This document shows positions 1 through 8,935 of a DNA stretch of 64,000 nucleotides, one piece after another. The position numbers and the translations under genes are program-made. The stretch is from Pseudomonas sp. Q1-7 (GTDB lineage: Bacteria; Pseudomonadota; Gammaproteobacteria; Pseudomonadales; Pseudomonadaceae). Each line of letters opens with the position of its first letter. Positions within the stretch are counted from its first letter, which is position 1. A model generated the notes under the pieces. It saw nothing but the letters and a program-made list of their open reading frames with translations. It was not told the DNA's origin and searched no databases. Location of the stretch: assembly GCF_028010285.1 (NCBI RefSeq), contig NZ_CP116304.1, forward strand, positions 1,752,501 to 1,816,500. The letters run 5' to 3'.

Positions 1-299
1 TGTTGGACGAGCTGGGCTATGGTTTCGCGCTGGATCGGGATCTGGCCGGGCAGCCCATCGCCCCCGAAGGCATCTATCGCCTGTTGCCCGATGCCGGCCT
101 GGAGCCGGTGGGTCAATTGCAGCCCGGCCTGTTCCAGGGCCGCGAACTCCTTGCCCTGGCTGATGCCGACTGGGACGCCCCGGGTGCTCTCGGCGCGGCC
201 AAGCGCCTGATGCGTCAGGCCCTGGCACCTCACCTGGGCGGTCGGCCGCTGGTCAGCCGCGAGCTATTCATGACGATCAAGGAACCTCTCCGTGACTGA
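1..299 (+). CDS. recO: DNA repair protein RecO, C-terminal part (cut by window start)
   Basis: This is the last ~98 residues of RecO, which loads RecA on gapped DNA together with RecF and RecR. The reading frame is open from the first base, so the N-terminal OB-fold part lies outside the window. The visible tail has the RecO C-terminal pattern: an LGYG motif, a GRELLAL segment and [16 protein letters not shown] followed by SRELF, close to what I remember of E. coli RecO. The stop codon (297-299) overlaps the GTG start of pdxJ by 8 bases, so the two genes are probably co-transcribed and translationally coupled. The recO-pdxJ pair is common in gamma-proteobacteria. Confidence 0.9.
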   Translation, partial: LDELGYGFALDRDLAGQPIAPEGIYRLLPDAGLEPVGQLQPGLFQGRELLALADADWDAPGALGAAKRLMRQALAPHLGGRPLVSRELFMTIKEPLRD

Positions 300-1038
300 A
301 GCCAATCGTGTACTTCTGGGCGTCAACATCGACCACGTCGCCACCCTTCGCCAGGCCCGTGGCACCCGTTACCCGGACCCGGTGAAGGCGGCGCTGGACG
401 CCGAAGAGGCCGGCGCCGACGGCATCACCGTGCACCTGCGTGAAGACCGCCGGCACATCCAGGAGCGCGACGTGCGCCTGCTCAAGGACGTTCTGCAGAC
501 CCGCATGAACTTCGAGATGGGCGTCACCGAGGAGATGATGGCCTTTGCCGAGGAAATCCGCCCCGAACACGTCTGCCTGGTGCCGGAGACCCGCCAGGAA
601 CTCACCACCGAAGGCGGCCTCGACGTCGCTGGCCAGGAAGCCCGCATCAAGGCGGCGGTGGAACGCCTGGCGAAGGTGGGCAGCGAGGTGTCCTTGTTCA
701 TCGACGCAGACCCCGCGCAGATCGAGGCGGCCCATCGTGTCGGCGCGCCGGCCATCGAGTTGCACACCGGCCGCTATGCCGATGCGCACACGCCGGAAGA
801 GGCCGCCCGCGAACTGCGGCGCATCGAGGACGGTGTCGCCCTGGGCCTCAGGCTCGGCCTGATCGTCAATGCCGGCCATGGCCTGCACTACCACAACGTC
901 GAACCGGTGGCGGCCATCCCCGGCATCAACGAGCTGAACATCGGCCACGCGCTGGTGGCTCACGCCCTGTTCGTGGGCTTCAAGCAGGCGGTGGTTGAGA
1001 TGAAGCAGTTGATCGTTTCGGCGGCTGCGCCGCGCTAA
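292..1038 (+). CDS. pdxJ: pyridoxine 5'-phosphate synthase PdxJ
   Basis: PdxJ joins 1-deoxy-D-xylulose 5-phosphate with 3-amino-2-oxopropyl phosphate to make pyridoxine 5'-phosphate, the last ring-forming step of vitamin B6 synthesis in the cytoplasm. The 248-residue product has the usual family length. It carries the family hallmarks [17 protein letters not shown] at the N terminus, [16 protein letters not shown] near residue 40, FEMGVTEEM in the middle and [14 protein letters not shown] near residue 193. The GTG start at 292 is preceded by AAGGA (279-283) at good spacing and overlaps the recO stop. The next gene is on the other strand, and a REP-type hairpin lies directly downstream. Confidence 0.97.
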   Translation: MTEANRVLLGVNIDHVATLRQARGTRYPDPVKAALDAEEAGADGITVHLREDRRHIQERDVRLLKDVLQTRMNFEMGVTEEMMAFAEEIRPEHVCLVPETRQELTTEGGLDVAGQEARIKAAVERLAKVGSEVSLFIDADPAQIEAAHRVGAPAIELHTGRYADAHTPEEAARELRRIEDGVALGLRLGLIVNAGHGLHYHNVEPVAAIPGINELNIGHALVAHALFVGFKQAVVEMKQLIVSAAAPR

Positions 1039-1071
1039 GCAACATCGAAGGGCAGGTCTTCGGCCTGCTCA

Positions 1072-1129
1072 GCGAATGAATTCGCCCCCACAGGAAATGC
1101 ACGCACCTTGTGGGGGCGAATTCATTCGC
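1072..1129. repeat. REPIN-like palindromic repeat, copy 1
   Basis: A perfect 21-base inverted repeat (1072-1092 and 1109-1129; core TTCGCCCCCACA / TGTGGGGGCGAA) flanks a 16-base spacer. It sits between the converging 3' ends of pdxJ and cmoB. The same arm recurs at 18501-18598, and the match to that copy extends outwards past the arm to about position 1051. Such paired palindromes are typical of Pseudomonas REP/REPIN elements. It may also act as a bidirectional transcription barrier. Confidence 0.85.
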
Positions 1130-1157
1130 GAAGGGTCGCGCAGCGGCCCCTTTCAGG

Positions 1158-2126
1158 TCAGGGCTTGCGTGCGATCAACACGGCCCGCGCCGGCGCCGGC
1201 AGGCCCTCGATGGTGCGGCTGTGGTCGGCGGGGTCGAGGAATTCGGGCAGGGACTGGAAGCGCATCCAGTCCGTGCTGCGCTGCTCTTCCACGCTGGTGT
1301 AGCTGACGTCCACGCAGCGGACATCCACGTAGCCCGCGCGGCGCAACCAGAGTTCCAGCGCGGGCACCGAGGGCAGGAACCAGACGTTGCGCATCTGCGC
1401 GTAGCGGTCCTCGGGCACCAGCACCTGCTGGGCGTCGCCTTCCACCACCAGGGTTTCCAGCACGAGCTCGCCGCCCCGGCGCAGGCAGTCCTTGAGGTCC
1501 AGGAGGTGGTCGATGGGCGAGCGGCGATGATAGAGCACGCCCATGGAGAAGACGGTATCGAAGCCTTCCAGCTTCGGCGGCAGTTCCTCCAGCGCCAGGG
1601 GCAGGTGCCAGGCGGGGAGGTCGGGCAGGAAGCGCTTCATGGCCAGGAACTGGCAGAAGAACAGCCAGTTGGGGTCGACGCCCACCACCGCGTCGGCACC
1701 GGCGCCGAGCATGCGCCATTGGTAGTAGCCGTTACCGCAGCCCACGTCCAGCACGCGACGGCCGCGCAGGTCGAGATGGGGTGCTACCCGCGCCCATTTC
1801 CAGTCGGAGCGCCATTCGGTATCGATGTGCACGCCGAACAGTTCGAAGGGGCCCTTGCGCCATGGGATCAGACCCTGCAGCGCGGTCTTCAACGCCGCAC
1901 GCGTGGCGTCATCGCAGGGGCCATCGAGCAGGAAGCGCTGGGCCAATTCCACCTGCTGCGGTTGCAACGGCGGTAGGGCCTCGACCGCAGCGCCCCACCG
2001 CTGCAGGTCGCCATGGCCGACCGCCAGCTTGGTGTCCAGTTGCGCGGGCAGGTCCGCCGCCCAGTCCTGCAGGGGGCTGCCCGCCAGTCGTTGTTGCAGG
2101 GCGTCAAGGTCCAGCGTACGAATCAT
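1158..2126 (-). CDS. cmoB: tRNA uridine-34 carboxymethyltransferase CmoB
   Basis: CmoB transfers the carboxymethyl group of carboxy-S-adenosylmethionine to 5-hydroxyuridine-34 in tRNAs, completing the cmo5U wobble modification. The 322-residue length equals the E. coli protein. The methyltransferase fold shows the SAM-site motif [16 protein letters not shown], then [11 protein letters not shown] and a [12 protein letters not shown] segment. I start it at the ATG at 2126 (protein begins [10 protein letters not shown]), not at an in-frame ATG 11 codons upstream. That start gives a 4-base ATGA overlap with the cmoA stop, the classic sign of coupled translation. It is the second gene of a cmoA-cmoB operon. 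Confidence 0.96.
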   Translation of the reverse strand: MIRTLDLDALQQRLAGSPLQDWAADLPAQLDTKLAVGHGDLQRWGAAVEALPPLQPQQVELAQRFLLDGPCDDATRAALKTALQGLIPWRKGPFELFGVHIDTEWRSDWKWARVAPHLDLRGRRVLDVGCGNGYYQWRMLGAGADAVVGVDPNWLFFCQFLAMKRFLPDLPAWHLPLALEELPPKLEGFDTVFSMGVLYHRRSPIDHLLDLKDCLRRGGELVLETLVVEGDAQQVLVPEDRYAQMRNVWFLPSVPALELWLRRAGYVDVRCVDVSYTSVEEQRSTDWMRFQSLPEFLDPADHSRTIEGLPAPARAVLIARKP

Positions 2127-2866
2127 GGCAGGGCGATCAGCGAGGCGAAATTGAGACACTGGAACCAGGGCACCACCCTGGAGAAACCGGCGTCGAGCAA
2201 GCGAGCGCGGTGTTCCTCGAGGCTGTCCGGCTGCATGACGTTCTCCAGGGCGCTGCGCTTCTGGGCGATTTCCAGTTCGCTGTAGCCATTGGCGCGCTTG
2301 AAGGCGATATGCAGCTCGGTGAGCAGTTGATGTTCCTCGGCCTCTTCGAAGCGCAGTTTCTCCGACAGGATCAATGCACCGCCCGGCAGCAGGGCCTGGC
2401 GGATGCGACCGAGGAGGTCGCTGCGGTGCTCGCGGGGCACGAACTGCAGGGTGAAGTTCATCGCCACCAGGGAGCAGGGCTGGAGGTCCAAGGCGAGGAT
2501 GTCCGCTTCCAGTACCTCCACCGGCAGCAGTTCCTGGAACATGGCGTCCTGGGCGTGCAGGTATTCCCGGCAGCGCTCCACCATGGCGCTGGAGTTATCC
2601 ACAGCGATCACCCGACAGCCGTCCGCCTTCACATGGCGACGCAGGGCCTGGGTCACCGCACCGAGGGAACTGCCCAGGTCATAGAGCGGAGTCCCTGCCT
2701 GGGCGAACCGGGCGGCCAGCACACCGATGTTTTCGACAATGGTGGGGTAGCCCGGCACCGAACGCTTGATCATGTCCGGGAACACCCTGACCACGTCTTC
2801 GTTGAAGGCGAAGTCGGCGACCTGGGTCTGGGGCTTGGCGTAGATGCGATCGGGGCTTTCGGTCAC
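2123..2866 (-). CDS. cmoA: carboxy-S-adenosyl-L-methionine synthase CmoA
   Basis: CmoA converts S-adenosylmethionine and prephenate into carboxy-SAM, the donor used by CmoB. The protein has 247 residues, the normal size. Recognisable parts are the N-terminal [20 protein letters not shown], the SAM-binding [34 protein letters not shown] and [13 protein letters not shown]. The start is GTG at 2866, and I see no strong ribosome binding site upstream of it. The stop overlaps the cmoB start. It presumably leads the two-gene operon, since the gene upstream (2932-3507) is on the same strand about 65 bp away and could share a promoter. Confidence 0.96.
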   Translation of the reverse strand: MTESPDRIYAKPQTQVADFAFNEDVVRVFPDMIKRSVPGYPTIVENIGVLAARFAQAGTPLYDLGSSLGAVTQALRRHVKADGCRVIAVDNSSAMVERCREYLHAQDAMFQELLPVEVLEADILALDLQPCSLVAMNFTLQFVPREHRSDLLGRIRQALLPGGALILSEKLRFEEAEEHQLLTELHIAFKRANGYSELEIAQKRSALENVMQPDSLEEHRARLLDAGFSRVVPWFQCLNFASLIALP

Positions 2867-2931
2867 GGGCCGGTACCAGCAAGGGAAAAGGCCGGCATTC
2901 TAGCGGACTGCGCGGCGCGGCCAAACCTCCC

Positions 2932-3507
2932 TTACTTCAACTGATCGGAAAAGAACTCGCCGGCGCCCTGTAGCGGACCGAGGGGATTGCGCTTGACCTC
3001 GTAGCGGCGAATGTTCGGCTCGCCGTTGCTCACCTTGTGCACCAGTACGTCATCCACCAGCACGAAGACCGCGCGGAAGGTCCAGCCCTGCAGTTCACGG
3101 TTCTTGCGGAAGTTGAATACGTCAGCCCAGAAATTGCCGACGCGCTGGGTGTCGGTCTTGGTGAACTCGAAGGCGTAGCCGATGCAGCGGTCCTTCGCTT
3201 CCAGGCAGCTCATCAGGCCGTCGGGCAGGTAGTCGATGGGGACGTTGGGCTGCACGAACATCAGGCGCACGTCGATGAACGACAGCATCTTGCCATTGCC
3301 CTGGACGAGCGGGTCGAAGCCCAGCGAGAACAGCTCGGTCCGGCTGGTCTTGCCGGGCTGAGCCTGGGAATAGCGGATTTCCGCGTCGGTGTAGTCGCGA
3401 AAGGGTGACAACACTTCCGCCCGTTCGCTGGGTAACAGGCTACCGCAGCCTGAGAGAAGCACTGCACAGCACAGCATCAAGCTCCACAGTCGTACCAGAC
3501 CACCCAT
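2932..3507 (-). CDS. putative outer-membrane lipoprotein, function unknown
   Basis: I do not recognise the family. The 191-residue protein begins with a lipoprotein signal peptide: a short charged start, a hydrophobic stretch and a lipobox L18-S19-G20-C21. It should therefore be lipidated at Cys21 and anchored in the envelope. Asp is not at +2 (the residues after Cys are GSLL), so the outer membrane is the likely destination. The mature part is mixed alpha/beta with no obvious catalytic motif and two further cysteines around residues 102-110. The gene lies between cmoA and the YhhN-family gene on the same strand. Confidence 0.75.
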   Translation of the reverse strand: MGGLVRLWSLMLCCAVLLSGCGSLLPSERAEVLSPFRDYTDAEIRYSQAQPGKTSRTELFSLGFDPLVQGNGKMLSFIDVRLMFVQPNVPIDYLPDGLMSCLEAKDRCIGYAFEFTKTDTQRVGNFWADVFNFRKNRELQGWTFRAVFVLVDDVLVHKVSNGEPNIRRYEVKRNPLGPLQGAGEFFSDQLK

Positions 3508-3534
3508 CCCGCGTTCCCCATTTCAAGTGTCCGC

Positions 3535-4224
3535 CTAATTCCTATAGCCGATTTCCCGCGAGGGTGCCGATGGTTTTTCCCTGCTTGCCAACGGGGTCAA
3601 GCTCCTTGGAACGGAGGCGGCGATGCCCCACTGGCCCAGCCAGTAAGTGAGGATGATGAGATAACTGGCGCCCTCGAAGGGGGCGACGAATCGATTGACG
3701 CCGATCAGGCTGTCGGACAGCACGAACAACGTCGCGCCACCGGCCGCGAGCAGCGCCGAGGGACGGTCGATTCCGCTGCCCAGACGGGCCAGGGCACGCC
3801 AGAGCATGGCACTGATGGCCAGTGCGTAGCAGGCTACCGGCAGCAGCAATGCGCCCAGGCCGCCGCTGGCAAGCAGGGCAAAGATGGCGCCACCCGCGCT
3901 GGCCGCCGCCAGCAGCGCCAGTGGGGCCAGGCGGCGGGTATTCAGCAGGTAGGCGCGCAGGTACGCCAGGTGGGCGACGAGGAAGGCGCCGAGGCCGAAG
4001 ACGAACAGGTCGCCCGGCCACTCCAGCAGCATGTCGCCGAGCAGCGACAACCCCAGGCCGACGGTGATCCAGCGGCGGTACGGACTGCTCGGTGCGCGGC
4101 GCAACCAGAACAGCAGGGCGATGACGGGGACGGGCTTGCTGACGAAGGACAGCCAGTCCAGTTCCAGCGCGCGGCCGGCGAGAAAGGCCAGCACGCCGGC
4201 CAGTCCGAAGATCAGGGTTCCCAT
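3535..4224 (-). CDS. YhhN/TMEM86-family membrane protein (lysoplasmalogenase-like)
   Basis: An integral membrane protein of 229 residues with about eight hydrophobic helices. It carries the family signatures: a FVSKPVPVIALL segment near residue 30, LLGDMLLEWP near residue 60 and LFVLSDSLIGVNRF near residue 168, in which the conserved acidic residues lie within membrane helices. In animals TMEM86 proteins hydrolyse the vinyl-ether bond of lysoplasmalogens. The bacterial YhhN role is not settled, so I give the family rather than a reaction. The start ATG at 4224 is followed directly by a hydrophobic helix. It follows the icp-like gene on the same strand, 91 bp after it. Confidence 0.8.
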   Translation of the reverse strand: MGTLIFGLAGVLAFLAGRALELDWLSFVSKPVPVIALLFWLRRAPSSPYRRWITVGLGLSLLGDMLLEWPGDLFVFGLGAFLVAHLAYLRAYLLNTRRLAPLALLAAASAGGAIFALLASGGLGALLLPVACYALAISAMLWRALARLGSGIDRPSALLAAGGATLFVLSDSLIGVNRFVAPFEGASYLIILTYWLGQWGIAASVPRSLTPLASREKPSAPSREIGYRN

Positions 4225-4315
4225 AAGTGCTCCTGCGGATTCGACAGAGCCCCACTATGGGAAGGTGCCGACGCGCGCGCCAGGCGGCGGACGCCAGCGG
4301 CACCGTCATTTGGTG

Positions 4316-4720
4316 CTATTTGACGCTGATCTGGCAGTCGAAGGATTTGGCGGGCGCCACCTCGACTTCCCAAGGGCGCTGGTAGTCCAGGTGCAGGCGG
4401 CCCTCGCCGGGCTGGCTGGCCTTGAAGCGCCAGGTGGATTGGCCGGCGCTGCCCACCAGGCCGGCATCCTCCGGCGTCGAGTAGACCTCCGGGCCGAGGC
4501 TCTGCAGCACGTTGGCGGCGGCGTCGCGCATGACCCAGCGGAAACCGGTGGTGGGATTGCTGGGCAGGGTCAACACCAGGGGCTGGCCCTGGCTGAGGGA
4601 CAGCGGACAGTCATCCCGCTGGTCCTGGACCAGGACGGGGCCGGTCTTCTGCTGGGCGCAGGCGGTGAGCAGGGCGAGGCCCAGTGGCAACAGCAGGCGA
4701 GGGGAGGGGACGAGGGACAT
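4316..4720 (-). CDS. icp: chagasin-type cysteine-peptidase inhibitor (ICP, inhibitor family I42)
   Basis: A small lipoprotein-like inhibitor of papain-type cysteine peptidases, 134 residues from the chosen start. The signal peptide ends in a lipobox L-T-A-C. The mature part shows the I42 loop signature NPTTGFRW, followed by a second conserved loop and a RPWE motif near the end (QRPWEVEV), as in chagasin. I chose the second ATG (4720) because GGAG stands 6 bases upstream, while the ATG at 4732 has no ribosome site. In P. aeruginosa a homologous inhibitor gene is the neighbour of the Lon-like protease AsrA, and the same arrangement is seen here. Confidence 0.88.
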   Translation of the reverse strand: MSLVPSPRLLLPLGLALLTACAQQKTGPVLVQDQRDDCPLSLSQGQPLVLTLPSNPTTGFRWVMRDAAANVLQSLGPEVYSTPEDAGLVGSAGQSTWRFKASQPGEGRLHLDYQRPWEVEVAPAKSFDCQISVK

Positions 4721-4859
4721 CGGCGGCTCCATCGATCAAGGGCGGGGCCAGCATAACGGCTGGCTCCGCCCTTGCGTAGGCTGCGAGGAGAAATGACCGG
4801 GATGGCGGCTCATCTCGCCGCGGCGACGCGTGACCTGGTGGCGACGTGTAAGCGACTTC

Positions 4860-4881
4860 GAGCGCGAGCGAACTCGCGCTC
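4860..4881. repeat. REP-like hairpin behind the Lon-like gene
   Basis: A perfect 9-base inverted repeat, GAGCGCGAG / CTCGCGCTC, with a CGAA tetraloop lies 16 bases beyond the stop of the minus-strand protease gene. No T-run follows on either strand, so it is a REP-type or mRNA-stabilising hairpin rather than a classical terminator. Confidence 0.55.
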
Positions 4882-4896
4882 CCATCGCGCGCAGGC

Positions 4897-7296
4897 TCAG
4901 TCGAAAAGCACCTTGGCGACATCGGCGAAGCGCCGCGCGAAGTGCACCGTCAGGCCTTCCTTGAGGTAGTCGGGCAGTTCTTCGAAAGCCCCCCGGTTGG
5001 CTTCCGGCAGGATCAGCTCGAAGAGCTTCTGCCGGCGCGCGGCGATAACCTTCTCGCGCACCCCGCCGATGGGGAGTACCTGGCCGGTGAGGGTCAACTC
5101 GCCGGTCATGGCCACGCCTTTCTTCGGCGTCTGGTTGCGTGCCAGGGAGAGCAGCGCGCTGGCCATGGTGATGCCGGCGCTGGGACCGTCCTTGGGCGTG
5201 GCGCCTTCCGGTACGTGGAGGTGGACGAAGGCCTGGTCGAAGAAGGTCGGATCGCCGCCGTAACGCTTCAGGTGTGCGCTGATATAGCTGTAGGCGATCT
5301 CGGCCGATTCCTTCATCACCTCACCCAACTGGCCGGTGAGCTTGAAGCCGCGGTTGAGGGTGTGGATGCGCGTGGCCTCGATAGGCAGGGTGGCGCCGCC
5401 CAGACTGGTCCAGGCCAGGCCGGTGATCACGCCGACGCCCGCCAGCAGTTGTTCCTTGCGGAAGGGGGCCAGGCCCAGGTAGGGCTCCAGGTCCTTCTGG
5501 CCGACCTTGATCTTGGTGTCCGGCTCCTCCAGCAGGCGCACCACCGACTTGCGGATGATCTTGCCAAGCTGTTTCTCCAGCTGACGCACGCCGGCCTCGC
5601 GGGCGTAGCCCTCGATCACGGCCGTCAGGGCGCCGTCGGTGATGGACAGGCGTTCCTTCGGCACGCCGGTGCGTTCCAGCAGGCGCGGCCAGAGGTGGCG
5701 CTTGGCGATGGCGTGCTTTTCCTCCGTGATGTAGCCGGAGAGGCGGATGGTTTCCATGCGGTCCAGCAGCGGGCCGGGGATGGAATCCAGGGTGTTCGCG
5801 GTACAGACGAAAAGCACCTTGGACAGGTCCAGGCGCAGGTCCAGGTAGTGGTCGAGGAATTCGACGTTCTGCTCCGGGTCCAGGGTTTCCAGCAAGGCCG
5901 AGGCCGGGTCGCCCTGGTAGCTGGCGCCGAGCTTATCGATCTCGTCGAGCATGATGACCGGGTTCATCACCTCCACGTCCTTGAGGGCCTGCACCAGCTT
6001 GCCAGGCAGGGCGCCGATGTAGGTGCGCCGATGGCCCTTGATCTCCGCCTCGTCGCGCATGCCGCCGACGCTGAAGCGGTAGAAGGGGCGGCCGAGGGAT
6101 TCAGCGATGGATTTGCCGATGCTGGTCTTGCCCACTCCGGGCGGCCCCACCAGCAGCACGATGGAGCCGGATATCTCGCCCTTGAAGGCGCCCACCGCGA
6201 GGAATTCGAGGATGCGACTCTTCACGTCGTCCAGCCCGGCGTGGTGCTTGTCCAGCACCTTGCGCGCGTGCTTGAGGTCGAGTTTGTCCTGCCCGTAGAC
6301 GCCCCAGGGCACCGAGGTGGCCCAATCCAGATAGTTCCGGGTGACTGCGTACTCCGGCGATCCGGTCTCCAGGATCGACAGCTTGTTCAGCTCTTCGTCG
6401 ATGCGTTTCTTCGCCTGCTCGGGCAGCACCTTGCCTTCCAGGCGCTGAATGAACCGCTCGCTATCGGCGCTGCGATCGTCCTTGGTGATACCCAGTTCCT
6501 GCTGGATCAGCTTGAGCTGTTCCTTGAGAAAGAACTCGCGCTGGTGCTGACCGATCTTGCGGTTCACCTCGGCGGACAGCTCGCTTTGCAGCCGCGCCAT
6601 CTCCACTTCCTTGCGCAGTAGCGGCAACACCTTCTCCATGCGCTTGAGGACCGGCACCGTGTCCAGCACTTCCTGCAGCTCGCGGGCGGGCGCGGTGGTC
6701 AGGGCGGCGGCGAAGTCGGTCAGGGGCGACGGGTCGTTGGGGCTGAAGCGGTTGAGGTAGTTCTTCAGCTCCTCGCTGTACAGCGGATTGAGCGGCAGCA
6801 GCTCCTTGATCGCGTTGATCAGTGCCATGCCGTAGGCCTTCACTTCGTCACGCGGATCGAGGGGGCTCTGTGGATAGTCCACCTCCACCAGGTAGGGCGG
6901 GCGATGGCGCTTGAGCCAGCCGCGGATGCGTACCCGAGACAGGCCCTGGGCCACGAACTGCAGCTTGCCGCCTTCGCGGCTGGCGTGGTGGATCCGTACC
7001 AGCGTGCCGTGCTCGGGCAGGGTGTCGGGGTCGAAGTGGCGCGGGTCTTCCGGCGGATTCTCCATGAAGAACAGCGCCACGCAGTGATGTTCGGTCTTGC
7101 CCACCAGTTCCAGGGTTTCTGCCCAGGGCTCCTCGTTGACGATCACCGGCAGCACTTGGGCCGGGAAGAACGGGCGGTTGTGGATGGGGATGATGTAGAC
7201 CTTGTCCGGCAGGGTCTGGCCGGGCAGTACCAGGCCCGTCCGCTGGCTGGAAGTGGCTTCTTCGACGATGTCGGCGTTGATGTCCTGATCGCTCAT
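4897..7296 (-). CDS. asrA: Lon-family ATP-dependent serine protease (AsrA type)
   Basis: A complete Lon-type AAA+ protease of 799 residues that unfolds and degrades cytoplasmic proteins. Domains in order: an N-terminal substrate-binding LON domain (~30-230), a coiled-coil region (~240-300), an AAA+ module with Walker A GPPGVGKT near residue 383 and a VIMLDEIDKLG Walker B, and the peptidase domain. The Ser-Lys dyad is Ser706 in KDGPSAGIT and Lys749 in GGVREKVIAA, 43 residues apart as in E. coli Lon. Next to icp and pruR, it matches P. aeruginosa AsrA (aminoglycoside stress response) and not the lon gene beside clpX. The product of a heat-shock type gene is expected, but I could not identify a promoter. 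Confidence 0.9.
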   Translation of the reverse strand: MSDQDINADIVEEATSSQRTGLVLPGQTLPDKVYIIPIHNRPFFPAQVLPVIVNEEPWAETLELVGKTEHHCVALFFMENPPEDPRHFDPDTLPEHGTLVRIHHASREGGKLQFVAQGLSRVRIRGWLKRHRPPYLVEVDYPQSPLDPRDEVKAYGMALINAIKELLPLNPLYSEELKNYLNRFSPNDPSPLTDFAAALTTAPARELQEVLDTVPVLKRMEKVLPLLRKEVEMARLQSELSAEVNRKIGQHQREFFLKEQLKLIQQELGITKDDRSADSERFIQRLEGKVLPEQAKKRIDEELNKLSILETGSPEYAVTRNYLDWATSVPWGVYGQDKLDLKHARKVLDKHHAGLDDVKSRILEFLAVGAFKGEISGSIVLLVGPPGVGKTSIGKSIAESLGRPFYRFSVGGMRDEAEIKGHRRTYIGALPGKLVQALKDVEVMNPVIMLDEIDKLGASYQGDPASALLETLDPEQNVEFLDHYLDLRLDLSKVLFVCTANTLDSIPGPLLDRMETIRLSGYITEEKHAIAKRHLWPRLLERTGVPKERLSITDGALTAVIEGYAREAGVRQLEKQLGKIIRKSVVRLLEEPDTKIKVGQKDLEPYLGLAPFRKEQLLAGVGVITGLAWTSLGGATLPIEATRIHTLNRGFKLTGQLGEVMKESAEIAYSYISAHLKRYGGDPTFFDQAFVHLHVPEGATPKDGPSAGITMASALLSLARNQTPKKGVAMTGELTLTGQVLPIGGVREKVIAARRQKLFELILPEANRGAFEELPDYLKEGLTVHFARRFADVAKVLFD

Positions 7297-7442
7297 GGGG
7301 GCACCTGGCTATTGGCTTACCCAGGCTAGATGGGGCGGCCTGGAGGGCATTTCAACCGCCTGTGGCGATGACCCCTGCCGGGCGGTGCTGTGCAACCCGG
7401 GTTGCGACGTCTAGAATGCGCAAATTTTGTACAAGTTGCCCC

Positions 7443-8195
7443 ATGTTCGAAGCCCGCCTCCTGCGCCTGGACGATCAGGTTCACCACCACGCCCACGACC
7501 ATCACCAACTGGTGATGTCCCTGGCCGGCCGCGCCGACTTCGAGGTGGACGGACGTGGCGGCGAAGTATGCCGGATGCGTGCCTGCCTGGTGCCGGGCGA
7601 TGCCGGACACGGATTCGCCGGCGTGGGCGAGAACCACATGCTGATCCTCGATCTGGACGAGCAGGGCACCTCGCCCGAGGACCTGGAATTGCTCGGCCGC
7701 CTCTTCGAGACGCCGCGGTACCCGGAGCTGGATGCGGATTTCCAGAACCTCCTGAGCTATGCCGGCGCCGAACTGGCCCGTTACGGCAGCGACCCGATGC
7801 TCGCCCGCTCCCTCGGCGGCATCCTCCTGCGTGCCCTGTACCTGCGGCTGTTTGGCGAGGTGCGCCGGCGCCCGCTGGGCAGCCTCGACATCGAGCGCCT
7901 GGACGACTACATACGGGACAACCTGGCGCGCCGGATCAGTGTGGCGGAGCTGGCCCAGGTGGCCTGCCTGAGTCCGAGCCATTTCCATGCGCAATTCAAG
8001 GACAGCCTGGGCCTGACCCCTCACCAGTACCTCTTGAAGACCCGCCTCGATCGCGCCGCGCGCCTGCTGCGGGAAAGCGATCGACCCCTGGTGCGCATCG
8101 CCGAGGAGTGCGGCTTCTCCAGTCAGAGTGCGCTGACCACGGCCATGCGTCGCTACCTGGGCCTGACGCCCAAGCGCTTGCGCGGCGCCGAATAG
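7443..8195 (+). CDS. pruR: AraC-family transcriptional regulator PruR (proline utilisation)
   Basis: PruR activates proline catabolism genes in response to proline in P. aeruginosa. The 250-residue protein has a cupin-type N-terminal sensor with a His-rich stretch (QVHHHAHDHHQLVMSLAG, residues 12-29) and a C-terminal AraC double helix-turn-helix (~150-250). The HTH shows ISVAELAQVACLSPSHFHAQFK and the second-helix region IAEECGFSSQSALTTAMRRYLG. I start at the ATG at 7443; an upstream in-frame extension to 7362 lacks family similarity and a ribosome site. It is divergent from the protease gene and faces putP 740 bp downstream, consistent with control of putP. Confidence 0.88.
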   Translation: MFEARLLRLDDQVHHHAHDHHQLVMSLAGRADFEVDGRGGEVCRMRACLVPGDAGHGFAGVGENHMLILDLDEQGTSPEDLELLGRLFETPRYPELDADFQNLLSYAGAELARYGSDPMLARSLGGILLRALYLRLFGEVRRRPLGSLDIERLDDYIRDNLARRISVAELAQVACLSPSHFHAQFKDSLGLTPHQYLLKTRLDRAARLLRESDRPLVRIAEECGFSSQSALTTAMRRYLGLTPKRLRGAE

Positions 8196-8935
8196 ATCCC
8201 GCCCCGCCGTTTCCCGCGTTGCCGGTTATCGGTATTTTTCGCGTAAGTGCAACCGTGCTGGCTTGATTGGGCAACCTTTGCATGAGTTGCTTGTTTGGGT
8301 TGTACCCCTATGGAGCAACCTGATGCTTCGTGTGGGGATTGGTTTTTTCCTGGAATGTCCGGCTGGACTGACATGGTCGAGGTTGCACCTTTTGGCGGAA
8401 AGTTCCCTGAATCAGAGTTTTTCGCAAATAAACCAGAGAATCCGACAAGAAAGGCGCAGTGCCATATCTCTAAATTCCGCACTCGCCTCACGGCCGCCAA
8501 GCGCTCGAAGCGCTCTTGCGGGCCGGGGAGGTTGAACTAGACCAAAGTAGAAGCGAATCCGGAGACGGGTGGGCGTGGCACCGATCGCAGGCCGCCCTTC
8601 CCCGGGCAGTGGTCGCGTTGCCGTCTTGTCCACTGCCGTCATTTGCAGCCCGTTGGTCGCCATGCCCTTCGTCTGCCGCCCCGCACGCGGCCCGTGGGGC
8701 AAGCAGGGGGATCACTTATTCGCATGGTGGACCGCGCCCGAACCGGCAAGGTCCACTGTCGCATTGGCAGGGCCGGATGCCCTGCGAACGTTGCTCGACC
8801 GGGATAGCGTCGGCTCCATGGCCGAGGCGGTCGGGAAGTTAACCGGTGGCTGCCACAAGCGCCCGCCAAATACCAACCACGGAAGCGGATGACCCGCCGC
8901 CTCCGAATAAAAACAAACGAACAGGGGAGACCCCC
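8196..8935 (+). other. 740-bp gene-free stretch before putP
   Basis: I find no convincing gene here; the open frames on both strands have atypical composition and no recognisable motifs. The first third is less GC-rich and carries the GCAACC repeats listed separately. In P. aeruginosa this position holds putA and a small gene between pruR and putP; neither is present here. Confidence 0.6.
8249..8320 (+). promoter_or_regulatory. GCAACC repeats at 22-bp phasing (candidate PruR sites)
   Basis: GCAACC occurs at 8249, 8271 and 8315, that is at +0, +22 and +66 (three times 22), each followed 3-4 bases later by GC. AraC-type regulators commonly bind direct repeats about 21-22 bp apart. The site lies between pruR and putP, so PruR is the natural candidate. 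This is inference from spacing and context only. Confidence 0.4.

Noticed and set aside
8412-8702. A 96-codon minus-strand frame between pruR and putP
   Set aside because: No ribosome site, no similarity to known proteins, and biased residue composition typical of chance frames.
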